Assembly (NCBI RefSeq): GCF_029504695.1
Contig: NZ_JAQFIN010000004.1
Span: forward strand, 186,001-250,000
Length of the DNA: 64,000 nucleotides
From: Parabacteroides sp. PF5-6
GTDB lineage: Bacteria; Bacteroidota; Bacteroidia; Bacteroidales; Tannerellaceae
Direction of reading: 5' to 3'
The notes below the pieces were generated by a model that saw nothing but the letters and a program-made list of their open reading frames with translations, was not told where the DNA came from and made no database searches. The translations under genes and the position numbers were made by a program. Positions within the stretch are counted from its first letter, which is position 1. Each line of letters opens with the position of its first letter. Below are positions 53,421 to 61,954 of this stretch, piece by piece.

Positions 53421-54317
53421 TCAGTTATCAATTATCCATTGATTCAACTTGCTTTCCATATAATAGACGTACGCATGTTCCAGGTTGGGCGGATAGGGCT
53501 CGGCGTCGTAGCCTCGGATCTCGTCGGCGATCACCTGCACTTCCCAGCCTGATCCGGAAGGGATCGTGGAGATGATGGGGTATTTTTTATCGATCTCATG
53601 CAGTTGGTCGCCCATGATCTGGATACGCCAGACCTTGCCTTCCGCCTGGCGCAGCATCTCCTCGGGCGAACCGTAATAGGCTACCTCTCCTTTGTTCATC
53701 AACGCCATGCACTTGCAACTGCTGGAGATATCGCCTACGATATGGGTGGAGAGGATAATGGTCACATCCTGTTCGCTCACCGCGGTCAAGAGGTTACGGA
53801 AACGGATCCGTTCCTCCGGGTCGAGACCGGTGGTCGGTTCATCTACAATAATCACTTTGGGATTGTGGATCAATGCCTGGGCGATGCCCAAGCGACGCTT
53901 CATTCCGCCGGAGAGTTTGTTGGCATAGCGTTCGCGTACATCGAACAGACCAACGCTTTCCAGCATCTGGTCGACTGCCTCCCGCCGTTTGCGGGTATTG
54001 TTCATGCCCGAAAGTCGGGCGGCATAGTCCAGAAACTCATGGGTTTTATACTTGGCAAAAAAGCGGAAATCCTGCGGCAGATAACCCAGTAGGCGGCGCA
54101 CCTCTTTGCGGTCTTTCAACAGGTCGTGCCCAAAGACATTCACTTCGCCCGAAGTCGGCTCCATCAGTGCCACCAGGATACGCATCAGGGTGGATTTACC
54201 TGCCCCGTTCGGACCCAATAGGCCGAACATGCCGGTTGGTATCTCCAGATTGATATCCTTCAACGCCTTATTCCCGTTTGCATAGGTCTTATTCAGCCCC
54301 TTGATCGATATGCTCAT
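53421..54317 (-). CDS. ABC transporter ATP-binding protein
   Basis: 298 residues. Walker A GPNGAGKST near residue 36, Q-loop LGYLPQDFRFF, signature KLSGGMKRRLGIAQ, Walker B VIIVDEPTTGLDPEERIRFR, H-loop LSTHIV; C-terminal extension of about 75 residues. Closely similar to the ABC domain at the end of the RND fusion protein (shared GMFGLLGPNGAGKSTLMRI, GLDPEERIRFRNLL and STHI), suggesting one arose from the other. First gene of the minus-strand locus; pairs with the permease/M1-like protein. A -7 box lies 43 nt upstream. Confidence 0.94.
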   Translation of the reverse strand: MSISIKGLNKTYANGNKALKDINLEIPTGMFGLLGPNGAGKSTLMRILVALMEPTSGEVNVFGHDLLKDRKEVRRLLGYLPQDFRFFAKYKTHEFLDYAARLSGMNNTRKRREAVDQMLESVGLFDVRERYANKLSGGMKRRLGIAQALIHNPKVIIVDEPTTGLDPEERIRFRNLLTAVSEQDVTIILSTHIVGDISSSCKCMALMNKGEVAYYGSPEEMLRQAEGKVWRIQIMGDQLHEIDKKYPIISTIPSGSGWEVQVIADEIRGYDAEPYPPNLEHAYVYYMESKLNQWIIDN

Positions 54318-54673
54318 CTACGCAAGTATTACTCTTTAGGTTATATTTCTTATAAACGACAAAAGTATGGATATATTACTTTATGTCAGGAAAATCAACG
54401 ACTTAAGACCTGATCCTCTTTTGTCGAAAGAAAGGAAATACAGATTTATAAGATGTAGTCAGATTGACACTGTAGTGTATTAATAGACCGACACACTGCA
54501 AATGTAGAATCTATTTTGATCTAAACAAATTATTTGAGCCTTTTTCTTTAGCTATTGTGAAATTCGTTGTAACGTATTTTGCCTTTTGATCGTCTAATTG
54601 GATAAAGGGATAATAATATCTCTCGATAATGAGATAGGCCACCTTGTTATCGATCCTAAAAAAAGAAGAACTT
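54318..54673. other. Divergent intergenic region of 356 bp
   Basis: Upstream of both the ABC/RND locus and the beta-barrel gene. Contains one good minus-strand -7 box (54360-54367). No repeat, RNA or small gene recognised. Confidence 0.5.
54360..54367 (-). promoter_or_regulatory. -7 box of the ABC/RND locus
   Basis: CAAAAGTA on the plus strand, i.e. TACTTTTG on the minus strand; the only consensus -7 box seen upstream of the seven-gene locus. No good -33 partner. Confidence 0.5.
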
Positions 54674-57004
54674 ATGAAACAAGGATTAATTGTAATGCTA
54701 CTTTGTAGTGTTATACAGGGTGTTTTTGCTCAGAATCTGAGGGTTACGGGCAAGGTGTTGGAAAGCAAAAACCGGGAGTATTTTGAGTTGGCCAATGTCG
54801 TGTTGCTGACTAATGACTCTGTTTTTGTGTCGGGAACAACGACAGATATACATGGCGATTTTGCTTTCGAGAAAATCTCTGCGGGGGATTACCTGATTAT
54901 TATCTCGGCCATAGGGTATGTCACCCGGGAGCTTGAATTACCTCTATCTCTGCTTCGCGCAAATCATTCCTTGGGTGAGATTTTGCTGGAAGAAGATGCG
55001 ATCGCTTTGGCTGATGTGACGGTTTCCGCCTCGAATACAAGTAGTTATTCGGACCGGAAACTGATCTATCCTTCCGATCGGCAAGTGCAAGCTTCCACGA
55101 ACGGGGTGAGCCTGTTGCAGCAGTTGATGTTGCCCAAGCTTCAAGTGAATCCGCTGTTTAATGAAGTTTCTTTGCCGGGAGGCGGTGAATTGCAATTCCG
55201 GGTCAATGGGGTGAAGGTGGAGATAAAAGAGATCCTGGCTTTACAGCCGTCCGAGGTTGTTCGTGTTGAGTATCATGATAATCCGGGCTTGCGCTATGGG
55301 AATGCCGAGGTGGTATTGGATTATATTGTACGTCGGCCGGAAACCGGTGGGAGCTTCGGGCTTGATCTGAGTGATGCGTTTGACCTTCCCGCATGGGGGA
55401 ATAATGCGGTCTCGGCGAAGATCAATCATAAGAAGTCGGAGTTCTCCGCCTATTATAGTTTGAGTCATCGTGACTTCGATAAGGTATCCCGTGAGAATCA
55501 GGAGCATTTTGTTTATCCGGATGGTTTGGTCTTGGATCGTATAGAAGAAGGAGAATCGGGTAAGCTCAAGGGGGGATGGCAATATCTGAGTGCCACGTAT
55601 AGTTTTCAGGAACCCGACAAGCGAATGTTTAACGCCACTTTTCGTTTTTCTTATGAAAGCTGGCCGCACAAGGACTATGCCGGCTCGCTCTATAATGTGG
55701 CCGATCCGACGGACCGGGTGTATATGATTGATCATACGGCCGATGACGGATCACGTCCCGCTTTGGACTTATATTATCAGGAAAATCTGAAGAATGATCA
55801 GACGTTGGTTTTCAATCTGGTTGGGACGTATAACAAAAGCAATATCCATCGTTTCTACCAGGAAGGTCGCGGTGGGGCACTGCTGACGGATGTGAATAAT
55901 CATGTCGCGGGAAATAAATATTCTATTATCGGTGAAGGGATATATGAGAAGAAACGGGGCGCAAACCGGATCAGCGCCGGGCTGCGGCATACCCAGTCGG
56001 TGACAGACAACGAATACCTGAACGGGTATCATTATAAAACCGAAATGGATCAGGCGCTGACCTATGTTTACGGAGAGTTCCGAGGGAAATGGACCAAGCT
56101 GGATTATTCTTTGGGCCTTGGCATGACGCGCTCCTGGTATAAACAAAAAGGGGAGGCGGAAGACTATGAAGATTATACGTTTAACCCCCGCCTGTCGTTG
56201 CACTACAACCTGCCGGGCCGTTCGTTTATCCGCCTCAACGCGAATATAAATAATAATAATCCCTCTTTGTCGAACCTGAGTGCTGTCGAGCAAATGATCG
56301 ACTCATTGCAGATACAACGGGGAAATCCCAATCTGAAGCCCTACAATAGTTATAACGTAGCGCTGACGTATGAAGTGCAGAAAGGACTATATTATGGAAA
56401 TATCTGGGGATATTATGAATATCAACCGAAAGCGATTATGGACGAAAAGTTCTGGGAAGGCGATAAGATCGTACAGACCTGGAATAATCAAAAGGACTGG
56501 CAACGCCTATCGGGACGGGCAACCGTACGCATTGGTCCGATCAGGAATATGCTTCAGTTTTCGGCTACCGGAGGTGTCAACCATTACATGAGCAACGGCA
56601 ATACCTATGCCCACCGCTATACGAACTGGTATGCCAATATGCAGCTGTCGGCAACCTACAAGAAGTGCATGCTGGCAATGGCCTTAGAAACCAATTGGAA
56701 CTGGTTTTATGGCGAGACCTTGTCGGGCGGTGAGAATATCCATTATATCATGCTGCAATACAGTCACAAGCACCTCGCCGTAGGAGTCGGCGCTTTCAAC
56801 CCGTTTATCAATAATTATAAAGTGGAAGCAGAAAACCGGTCGCAATATGCCTCTTACCGCCGAACGAATTATATCGGGGAAAGTTCCCGTATGTTCGCGC
56901 TCAAGCTTACCTACAATTTCTCCTTTGGACGGAAATTCAATCCGGGACAGAAGAAAGTGGATAACCAGGATACCGAATCGGGCGTTATGAATACCGGGAA
57001 ATAG
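54674..57004 (+). CDS. Outer-membrane beta-barrel protein with CarboxypepD-like domain
   Basis: 776 residues from the ATG at 54674 (MKQGLIVMLLCSVIQGVFAQ leader); ten in-frame upstream codons are not leader-like. Domains: carboxypeptidase-D-like (about 24-105, VTGKVLESKNREYFELANVV, GDFAFEKISAGDYLIIISAI), a short plug-like region (about 115-230, LLQQLMLPKLQVNPLFNEVS), then a TonB-receptor-like OMP_b-brl barrel. Shorter than a classical receptor, with a reduced plug; such proteins are common in Bacteroidetes and their cargo is unknown. The C-terminus after the last strand (SFGRKFNPGQ) is a short polar tail. Alone in its transcription unit. Confidence 0.88.
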   Translation: MKQGLIVMLLCSVIQGVFAQNLRVTGKVLESKNREYFELANVVLLTNDSVFVSGTTTDIHGDFAFEKISAGDYLIIISAIGYVTRELELPLSLLRANHSLGEILLEEDAIALADVTVSASNTSSYSDRKLIYPSDRQVQASTNGVSLLQQLMLPKLQVNPLFNEVSLPGGGELQFRVNGVKVEIKEILALQPSEVVRVEYHDNPGLRYGNAEVVLDYIVRRPETGGSFGLDLSDAFDLPAWGNNAVSAKINHKKSEFSAYYSLSHRDFDKVSRENQEHFVYPDGLVLDRIEEGESGKLKGGWQYLSATYSFQEPDKRMFNATFRFSYESWPHKDYAGSLYNVADPTDRVYMIDHTADDGSRPALDLYYQENLKNDQTLVFNLVGTYNKSNIHRFYQEGRGGALLTDVNNHVAGNKYSIIGEGIYEKKRGANRISAGLRHTQSVTDNEYLNGYHYKTEMDQALTYVYGEFRGKWTKLDYSLGLGMTRSWYKQKGEAEDYEDYTFNPRLSLHYNLPGRSFIRLNANINNNNPSLSNLSAVEQMIDSLQIQRGNPNLKPYNSYNVALTYEVQKGLYYGNIWGYYEYQPKAIMDEKFWEGDKIVQTWNNQKDWQRLSGRATVRIGPIRNMLQFSATGGVNHYMSNGNTYAHRYTNWYANMQLSATYKKCMLAMALETNWNWFYGETLSGGENIHYIMLQYSHKHLAVGVGAFNPFINNYKVEAENRSQYASYRRTNYIGESSRMFALKLTYNFSFGRKFNPGQKKVDNQDTESGVMNTGK

Positions 57005-57014
57005 CTTCTGTTTT

Positions 57015-57090
57015 CTATGCCGGTTTATCGTGTTCGATAATAAAACGTTTGACTCCGGCAATGCTGTTCAAGCGGAAGACCTCCAGATCG
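57015..57090 (-). pseudogene. Fossil 3' end of a sugar isomerase-like gene
   Basis: On the minus strand the bases encode FRLNSIAGVKRFIIEHDKPA followed by a stop, closely matching FRLNSIAGAKHFIVEHDKPA in the intact gene just upstream (57255-58115). The intact gene continues DPEQCV after this point. Upstream similarity fades into unrelated sequence. A leftover of a duplicated or recombined paralog. Confidence 0.75.
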
Positions 57091-57134
57091 TCCGCAATCC
57101 ACCCGAAGCATTTCCCAAATATAGCGACTATTTA

Positions 57135-57200
57135 TTTGTTGATAACCGTCAACACATTTGTTGACAATTGTCAACAGATCTGTTGATAATTATCAACAAA
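57135..57200. repeat. 22-bp-phased palindrome array (three units)
   Basis: Three near-palindromes, starts 57135, 57157 and 57179, exactly 22 bp apart, built on TTGTTGATAACCGTCAACA, TTGTTGACAATTGTCAACA and TGTTGATAATTATCAACAAA. The third matches the single copy at 2147-2168 including its flank. Confidence 0.85.
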
Positions 57201-57254
57201 TGAATGGTCGCGGCAAACGTGTCCCAGATCGGTCGCTCAAATAAAATACCGATC

Positions 57255-58115
57255 TCAGAATTTCACTTCCGATAAATACTTCGCCGCTGTGCGAACGCAT
57301 TGTTCGGGATCAGCCGGTTTGTCGTGTTCGACGATAAAATGTTTGGCTCCGGCGATGCTGTTCAGGCGGAAGATCGACGGGAAGTCGATAATGCCCTGGC
57401 CCACATATTCGAAGCTCCGGTCAGGCGTTTTGTCCATATCTTTGATATGAAAGACAGGGTAGCGACCCGGGTATTTTTTGATGTATTCAACCGCCGATTG
57501 ATTGCCTTTGGTGATCCAGTAGAGATCGAGTTCGATGGATGCGTATTCCGGGTTCAGATTGGGCATCAATACATCGAAAGGGATCTGACCGTCGACGGGC
57601 AGGAATTCAATATCGTGGTTGTGGTAGAGTAGGGTAAGCCCTTCTTTGCGACAGATCTCGCCACCCCGGTTCAGGTTATCGGCTACTTTCTTCCAGTCGT
57701 CCGCTTTTTTGTTTTGTCCGTCATCGGTCCACGGCCAATAACAAACAATATATTTCTGTCCCAGTTCGTGGCAGGCTTTGATATCCTTAGCCAATTGCAC
57801 CGGATCGTTCATGGCGCCCATACTTGTCGGGCCAAGCAGGGGCTGCAACCGCAGCTCTTTCAATAGTGCTTTCAATTCGGGCATCTCCAAGCCCATCGTG
57901 CCACCGAACTCCAGCTCTTTATAGCCCAGAGACGCAATGGTTTTTAATGCTTTCTTCGGATCGGCTTTCAGCCATTCGCCGCCTGTATTGCCTGTGATGA
58001 TACCGAAGGACGGGAGTTTGGCTTGAGTTGCGCTAACAGATGCCGATAGCGACTTGGGTAAAAGAGATAAGCCGGACAAGCAGGCACTTGTTTGTATAAA
58101 ATTTCGTCTGTCCAT
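57255..58115 (-). CDS. Sugar phosphate isomerase/epimerase-like protein (Tat leader)
   Basis: 286 residues. MDRRNFIQTSACLSGLSLLP is a twin-arginine-type leader. TIM-barrel of the xylose-isomerase-like superfamily: LGYKELEFGGTMGLEMPELK, LTLLYHNHDIEFLP, ASIELDLYWITKG, YPVFHIKDMDKT, GQGIIDFPSIFRLNS, HFIVEHDKPADPEQC. Metal ligands probably E/D/H in ELDLYW, HIKD and VEHD. Exact substrate not known; relatives act on sugars and inositols. The Gfo/Idh/MocA gene lies 29 bp upstream on the same strand, so they probably form one carbohydrate-handling operon. Confidence 0.9.
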   Translation of the reverse strand: MDRRNFIQTSACLSGLSLLPKSLSASVSATQAKLPSFGIITGNTGGEWLKADPKKALKTIASLGYKELEFGGTMGLEMPELKALLKELRLQPLLGPTSMGAMNDPVQLAKDIKACHELGQKYIVCYWPWTDDGQNKKADDWKKVADNLNRGGEICRKEGLTLLYHNHDIEFLPVDGQIPFDVLMPNLNPEYASIELDLYWITKGNQSAVEYIKKYPGRYPVFHIKDMDKTPDRSFEYVGQGIIDFPSIFRLNSIAGAKHFIVEHDKPADPEQCVRTAAKYLSEVKF

Positions 58116-58144
58116 ACTGTTTATTTATTTATAGATTGATTGGA

Positions 58145-59473
58145 TTATACATTGGGGAATTGCCAGGGTGAACGATACGACGGTCGCAGGTATTTGTCGG
58201 CTTCCGCGTTGTTGATAAAATGTTTCGCGGAGTCGTCGTAAACCAAAACGGTGCCTGTACGTGCCGCGATATTGCCCAGGTGCGCGTATTTGGCACAGAG
58301 GCTACCGTTCTCGATGGTACACGCTGTTTCGAAATCACGGCTCTTCATGCAAGCGAGGAAATTGCTCACATGATCTTTGTGATCCTGGAAGTCGGCTTCT
58401 ACCTTAATGGACTCGATCTTGTTCCGCTTGTTTTTTCCGTCCCATTCGGGATAGATCTCCCAGTTGTCCCGGTTGGCGACCAACGTCCCGTTCGTGCCTT
58501 TGAAAGCCATACCGTAGTTCCGGTTGTAAGGCCCTGTCTCCGTACCGCCCACATTGCTCCAGTTCATCAGGAAAGAATCAAATTCATACGTCACCTTCAG
58601 CGTGTCGAATGTCTCCGGGCAGTTGTCCGGATAAGCAAATTTGCCCCCCAGCCCGACAATCCGTTTGGGCATGTGTTTGATATCCATTCCCCAGAGCACC
58701 ATATCCAAGAGATGCACGCCCCAGTCGGTCATCAGGCCGCCGCCGTATGCCCAGAACATACGCCACGAACCGTGGAAATGCTGTGGATTGAACGGCCGTG
58801 CCTGTGCCGGCCCTTGCCACATCTCATAATCGACACCTTCGGGAACGGCCGTGTTCGATACGGGAAGCGAGAGCGCTCCGTAGTTGAAGTTCGCCCAAAT
58901 ATCAGCACAGGCAACAGTGCCCAACTGTCCGCTTTGCAGGTATTCCACCATGGTTTTCCAATGATTGCCGCTTCGTTGTTGCTGTCCGACAGATGTGATA
59001 CGGCCATATTTGCGCGCCGCGTTGACCATTACATCACATTCGGCGATATAGTTGGCGATCGGTTTTTCTACATAAATATCTTTTCCCGCCGAACAGGCAT
59101 CTGTAAATTGCAGGCAGTGCCAGTGGTCGGGTGTTCCGATGATCACCGCATCCAGTTCTTTCATCTCGAGCATTTTCCGGTAATCGGCAAACAGTTTCGG
59201 TTTTCGTCCGGTTGTTTTTTCCAGTTCCGCCGCTCTTTCATGCAGGATCTTACTGTCGATATCACATAAAGCGATACATTCAACCTCTTTATGAAGCAGG
59301 AAATCGGTCAGGTTGCTCCACCCCATATTGCGGCAACCGATAAGTCCGACACGTATTTTGTCATTAGCCCCTGAAGGTTGAAGATTCAGAAGGCTTTCTC
59401 CCCAAACGGATGAAGTTAATCCGGCCGCCACCGCTGCCGCCGATGTTTTAATAAATTGTCTGCGTGTTCCCAT
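58145..59473 (-). CDS. Gfo/Idh/MocA-family oxidoreductase (Tat leader)
   Basis: 442 residues. Leader MGTRRQFIKTSAAAVAAGLT with twin arginines. Rossmann NAD(P)-binding start IRVGLIGCRNMGWSNLTDFL, then ECIALCDIDS, LDAVIIGTPDHWHCLQFTDA, and the conserved EKPI of the family (VEKPIANYIAEC). The C-terminal alpha/beta domain carries MTDWGVHLLDMVLWGMDIKH with the catalytic-type D-x-x-x-H. Bacteroidetes exported members include glycosidase-like proteins that use NAD internally (GH109), but glycosidase versus dehydrogenase cannot be decided here. Operon with the isomerase-like gene downstream. Confidence 0.9.
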   Translation of the reverse strand: MGTRRQFIKTSAAAVAAGLTSSVWGESLLNLQPSGANDKIRVGLIGCRNMGWSNLTDFLLHKEVECIALCDIDSKILHERAAELEKTTGRKPKLFADYRKMLEMKELDAVIIGTPDHWHCLQFTDACSAGKDIYVEKPIANYIAECDVMVNAARKYGRITSVGQQQRSGNHWKTMVEYLQSGQLGTVACADIWANFNYGALSLPVSNTAVPEGVDYEMWQGPAQARPFNPQHFHGSWRMFWAYGGGLMTDWGVHLLDMVLWGMDIKHMPKRIVGLGGKFAYPDNCPETFDTLKVTYEFDSFLMNWSNVGGTETGPYNRNYGMAFKGTNGTLVANRDNWEIYPEWDGKNKRNKIESIKVEADFQDHKDHVSNFLACMKSRDFETACTIENGSLCAKYAHLGNIAARTGTVLVYDDSAKHFINNAEADKYLRPSYRSPWQFPNV

Positions 59474-59726
59474 CTCTATGATTTAAAAGGTTATTACTCT
59501 TAATTCTCGTGTTTGCTTGAAAACTATAGGCTTATAGCGCTCATACAAATCTATGAAAAGATAATGTATGATCGGCTAAATTTGAACCATTTTATCGTTT
59601 CGATAAAGAAATGCATATCCCGGACAAGCTGTTCGGGTAATAGGCGACCCTTTTTATATGGAAGACTGAAAAAAGTGATTACTTTTACGAATCAATAAAA
59701 AGTATGGGATAAAATAAAGGGATACC

Positions 59727-60899
59727 ATGAAATCCATCAATCGACGACAATTTATAAAGACCGCGGCGGCAACGGCTGCTGTGGCAGGTTTGCGGCCTTT
59801 CCCGGCGCAGGCAGAGGTGCAGGCCGCGCAAAAAGCGATAGTGAAAAACGCATTGCCGCGTTGGCGGGGATTTAATATCCTTGATTTCTTCTCCCCCCGC
59901 CCTTTCTCGGCGAAGAATCTGGCGGCGACAACGCAGGATTTCCAATGGATGGCGGACTGGGGTTTCAACTTTGTCCGCTTCCCGCTGGCTTATCCGGGTT
60001 ATATCCGTTACGATCAGAAAAGTGATCAGCCTATCCGTCCGGAACAGACGGTGGAGTTCAATGAAGAGGCGATCGAGATGGTCGAGAAAACGATATACGC
60101 GGCGAATAAACACGGGCTGCATGTGAGCCTGAACTTGCACCGGGCACCCGGTTTCTGTATCAATGCCGGTTTCCGCGAACCGTTCAATCTGTGGAAGGAT
60201 ACGGAAGCGCAACAGGCTTTCTATACACATTGGGAGATGTGGGCCAAGCGCTTGCGGAACATACCGTCGCGGCTGTTGAGCTTCGACCTGGTGAACGAGC
60301 CTTGTTACAAAGAAGATATGAACGATCAATACGCGCCGTCGACGCCTATTCCTGGTGATATATACCGCAAGGTGGCGCAAGGTTGTCTGGAGGTGATCCA
60401 TCGGTATACGCCCGACCGCTTGGTGGTGGCCGATGGCAACCACGGGGGTAGCCTGGTGATTCCGGAGCTGACTGATCTGCCGATTGCGCAGAGCTGCCGA
60501 GGCTATTATCCGCATTATGTGTCGCATTACCGGGCGGGCTGGGTATGGAAAAACCCCGACGACGCACCGATGCCGCAATGGCCGGGTGTGATCAATGGGG
60601 AAGAGTTCAACCGCGCGATATTGGAAAAGTTCTACCAACCCTGGCTCGATCTGGTGAAAAGCGGGGTCGGCGTGCATTGCGGCGAATGTGGTTGTTACCG
60701 GGAAACACCCCATGAGGTCTTCCTGTCGTGGTTCAACGATCAACTGGATATCCTCACCTCCCACGGCATCGGTTGGGGCTTATGGAACTTCCGGGGCGAC
60801 TTCGGTATCCTCGACTCCGGGCGCAAAGACGTTGCCTACGAAGATTTCCACGGACATAAGCTCGATCGCAAGCTACTGACGTTGCTGCAAAAATATTAA
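59727..60899 (+). CDS. Glycoside hydrolase family 5-like protein (Tat leader)
   Basis: 390 residues. MKSINRRQFIKTAAATAAVA twin-arginine leader. Cellulase-like TIM barrel: WGFNFVRFPLAYPGYIR, HGLHVSLNLHRAPGF, FDLVNEPCY with the acid/base E191, GVHCGECGCY with the nucleophile E320, and WGLWNFRGDFGILD at the end. Both catalytic glutamates are in place, so it is probably active on a beta-linked glycan; the target is unknown. Divergent from the Gfo/Idh operon across a 253-bp gap, with the shared theme of exported sugar enzymes. Confidence 0.9.
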   Translation: MKSINRRQFIKTAAATAAVAGLRPFPAQAEVQAAQKAIVKNALPRWRGFNILDFFSPRPFSAKNLAATTQDFQWMADWGFNFVRFPLAYPGYIRYDQKSDQPIRPEQTVEFNEEAIEMVEKTIYAANKHGLHVSLNLHRAPGFCINAGFREPFNLWKDTEAQQAFYTHWEMWAKRLRNIPSRLLSFDLVNEPCYKEDMNDQYAPSTPIPGDIYRKVAQGCLEVIHRYTPDRLVVADGNHGGSLVIPELTDLPIAQSCRGYYPHYVSHYRAGWVWKNPDDAPMPQWPGVINGEEFNRAILEKFYQPWLDLVKSGVGVHCGECGCYRETPHEVFLSWFNDQLDILTSHGIGWGLWNFRGDFGILDSGRKDVAYEDFHGHKLDRKLLTLLQKY

Positions 60900-60937
60900 A
60901 ACAAAAACTTCGTGCAACTTCGCGAAACCGGAAGAGT

Positions 60938-61780
60938 TTATTGTTTTGCGTTCTCGCCCTCTGCCAACTTCCCTCTCAGGTACTCTATTCGTTTCTCGGA
61001 TTTTTCTTTTTCCTGGTGCATGCGTACGAGGTCGCTCAGGACCATGGCCAGGTTGTAGGTGGCGGCGATGGCTTTTTTGTCGCCGTCGGCGATATACATT
61101 ATATAAGGTTTGCCGCCGGTGTATTCGGTACGGATGCGTTTATCGGCGTTGTCGGCGATGAACTTCAGGGCGTTGATACCGTTCTCGCCGTTATAGGTCA
61201 CCACTTCGGTGGTAAAGCCCAGGTTGGCAAAGCGGTAGTTGACACCTCCATCGTAAGGGATGGCGGCTGTTTCGGCATAGAGTCCGTCGGGGGTGCTGAC
61301 TTTGATGCCCGTATGTTGCAGCGGGTTACTGCCGTAGTAAACGCTGGCCAGATGGATTTCTCCCCGTTCATTCACGCCGCTGCGCACGTAGCAGCGCTCC
61401 AGATTGCGTTCGATCGTTTGCTGTTTCCAGACGTATTTGCCCAGATCGTCGTAGAGCGAGTCTTTCTCGAAAGTGAAATCTTTCTTCAACCGGTCGAATT
61501 CTTCCTGGCGGATGGGTAACAGGCTGTCACAAAAGGCGATATTACGTTCGGCTTCTTTCCATTCGACCTGGCGCATCAGCTTGAGTGCTTGCTGTTGGAC
61601 TTTCAGTTCTTTGGGATAGAGTGTACGGATACTGTCGATCTCGTTCTTGGCACCGAAATACTCGTTTTGCTCGTACATCATACGGGCTTTCTCCAGCCTC
61701 GCTTCTGCCTTTTTGGTTTCCTGATTGCAGGCGGTCAACAATAAGACCGCACAGAGTATCATATAGATCGATGATTTCAT
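60938..61780 (-). CDS. Lipoprotein with TPR-like N-terminal region
   Basis: 280 residues. Leader MKSSIYMILCAVLLLTACNQ with lipobox LTAC. Residues about 20-120 are helical and charged (ARLEKARMMYEQNEYFGAKN, EIDSIRTLYPKELKVQQQAL), then a beta-rich domain (GEIHLASVYYGSNPLQHTGI, VNYRFANLGFTTEVVTYNGE) and a terminal coiled coil (RMHQEKEKSEKRIEYLRGKL). Similar lipoproteins are widespread in Bacteroidales; function unknown. Convergent with the GH5 gene and divergent from the RNA helicase. Confidence 0.8.
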   Translation of the reverse strand: MKSSIYMILCAVLLLTACNQETKKAEARLEKARMMYEQNEYFGAKNEIDSIRTLYPKELKVQQQALKLMRQVEWKEAERNIAFCDSLLPIRQEEFDRLKKDFTFEKDSLYDDLGKYVWKQQTIERNLERCYVRSGVNERGEIHLASVYYGSNPLQHTGIKVSTPDGLYAETAAIPYDGGVNYRFANLGFTTEVVTYNGENGINALKFIADNADKRIRTEYTGGKPYIMYIADGDKKAIAATYNLAMVLSDLVRMHQEKEKSEKRIEYLRGKLAEGENAKQ

Positions 61781-61807
61781 ACCTTCGTGTTTATTCTCTT
61801 GTTAGCG

Positions 61808-61837
61808 TTGCAAACTTACAAAATTTTCGTATCTTTG
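61808..61837 (+). promoter_or_regulatory. Promoter of the DEAD-box helicase
   Basis: TTG at 61808-61810, 19 nt, TATCTTTG at 61830-61837, leaving a leader of about 110 nt, long for a cold-shock-type helicase and possibly regulatory. A minus-strand -7 box (TAAGTTTG, plus-strand 61811-61818) for the lipoprotein gene lies inside the same 30 bp. Confidence 0.65.
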
Positions 61838-61954
61838 CACGCTGAATAACCAAGTTTATGTGGTATCTATCCTCTCCATGTTACGCTCCGCCAGCCTTTC
61901 GCGGATCTTTCCATCGCCAGAATCGACATCAAGATAAACCCTAAAAGTAAAAGA

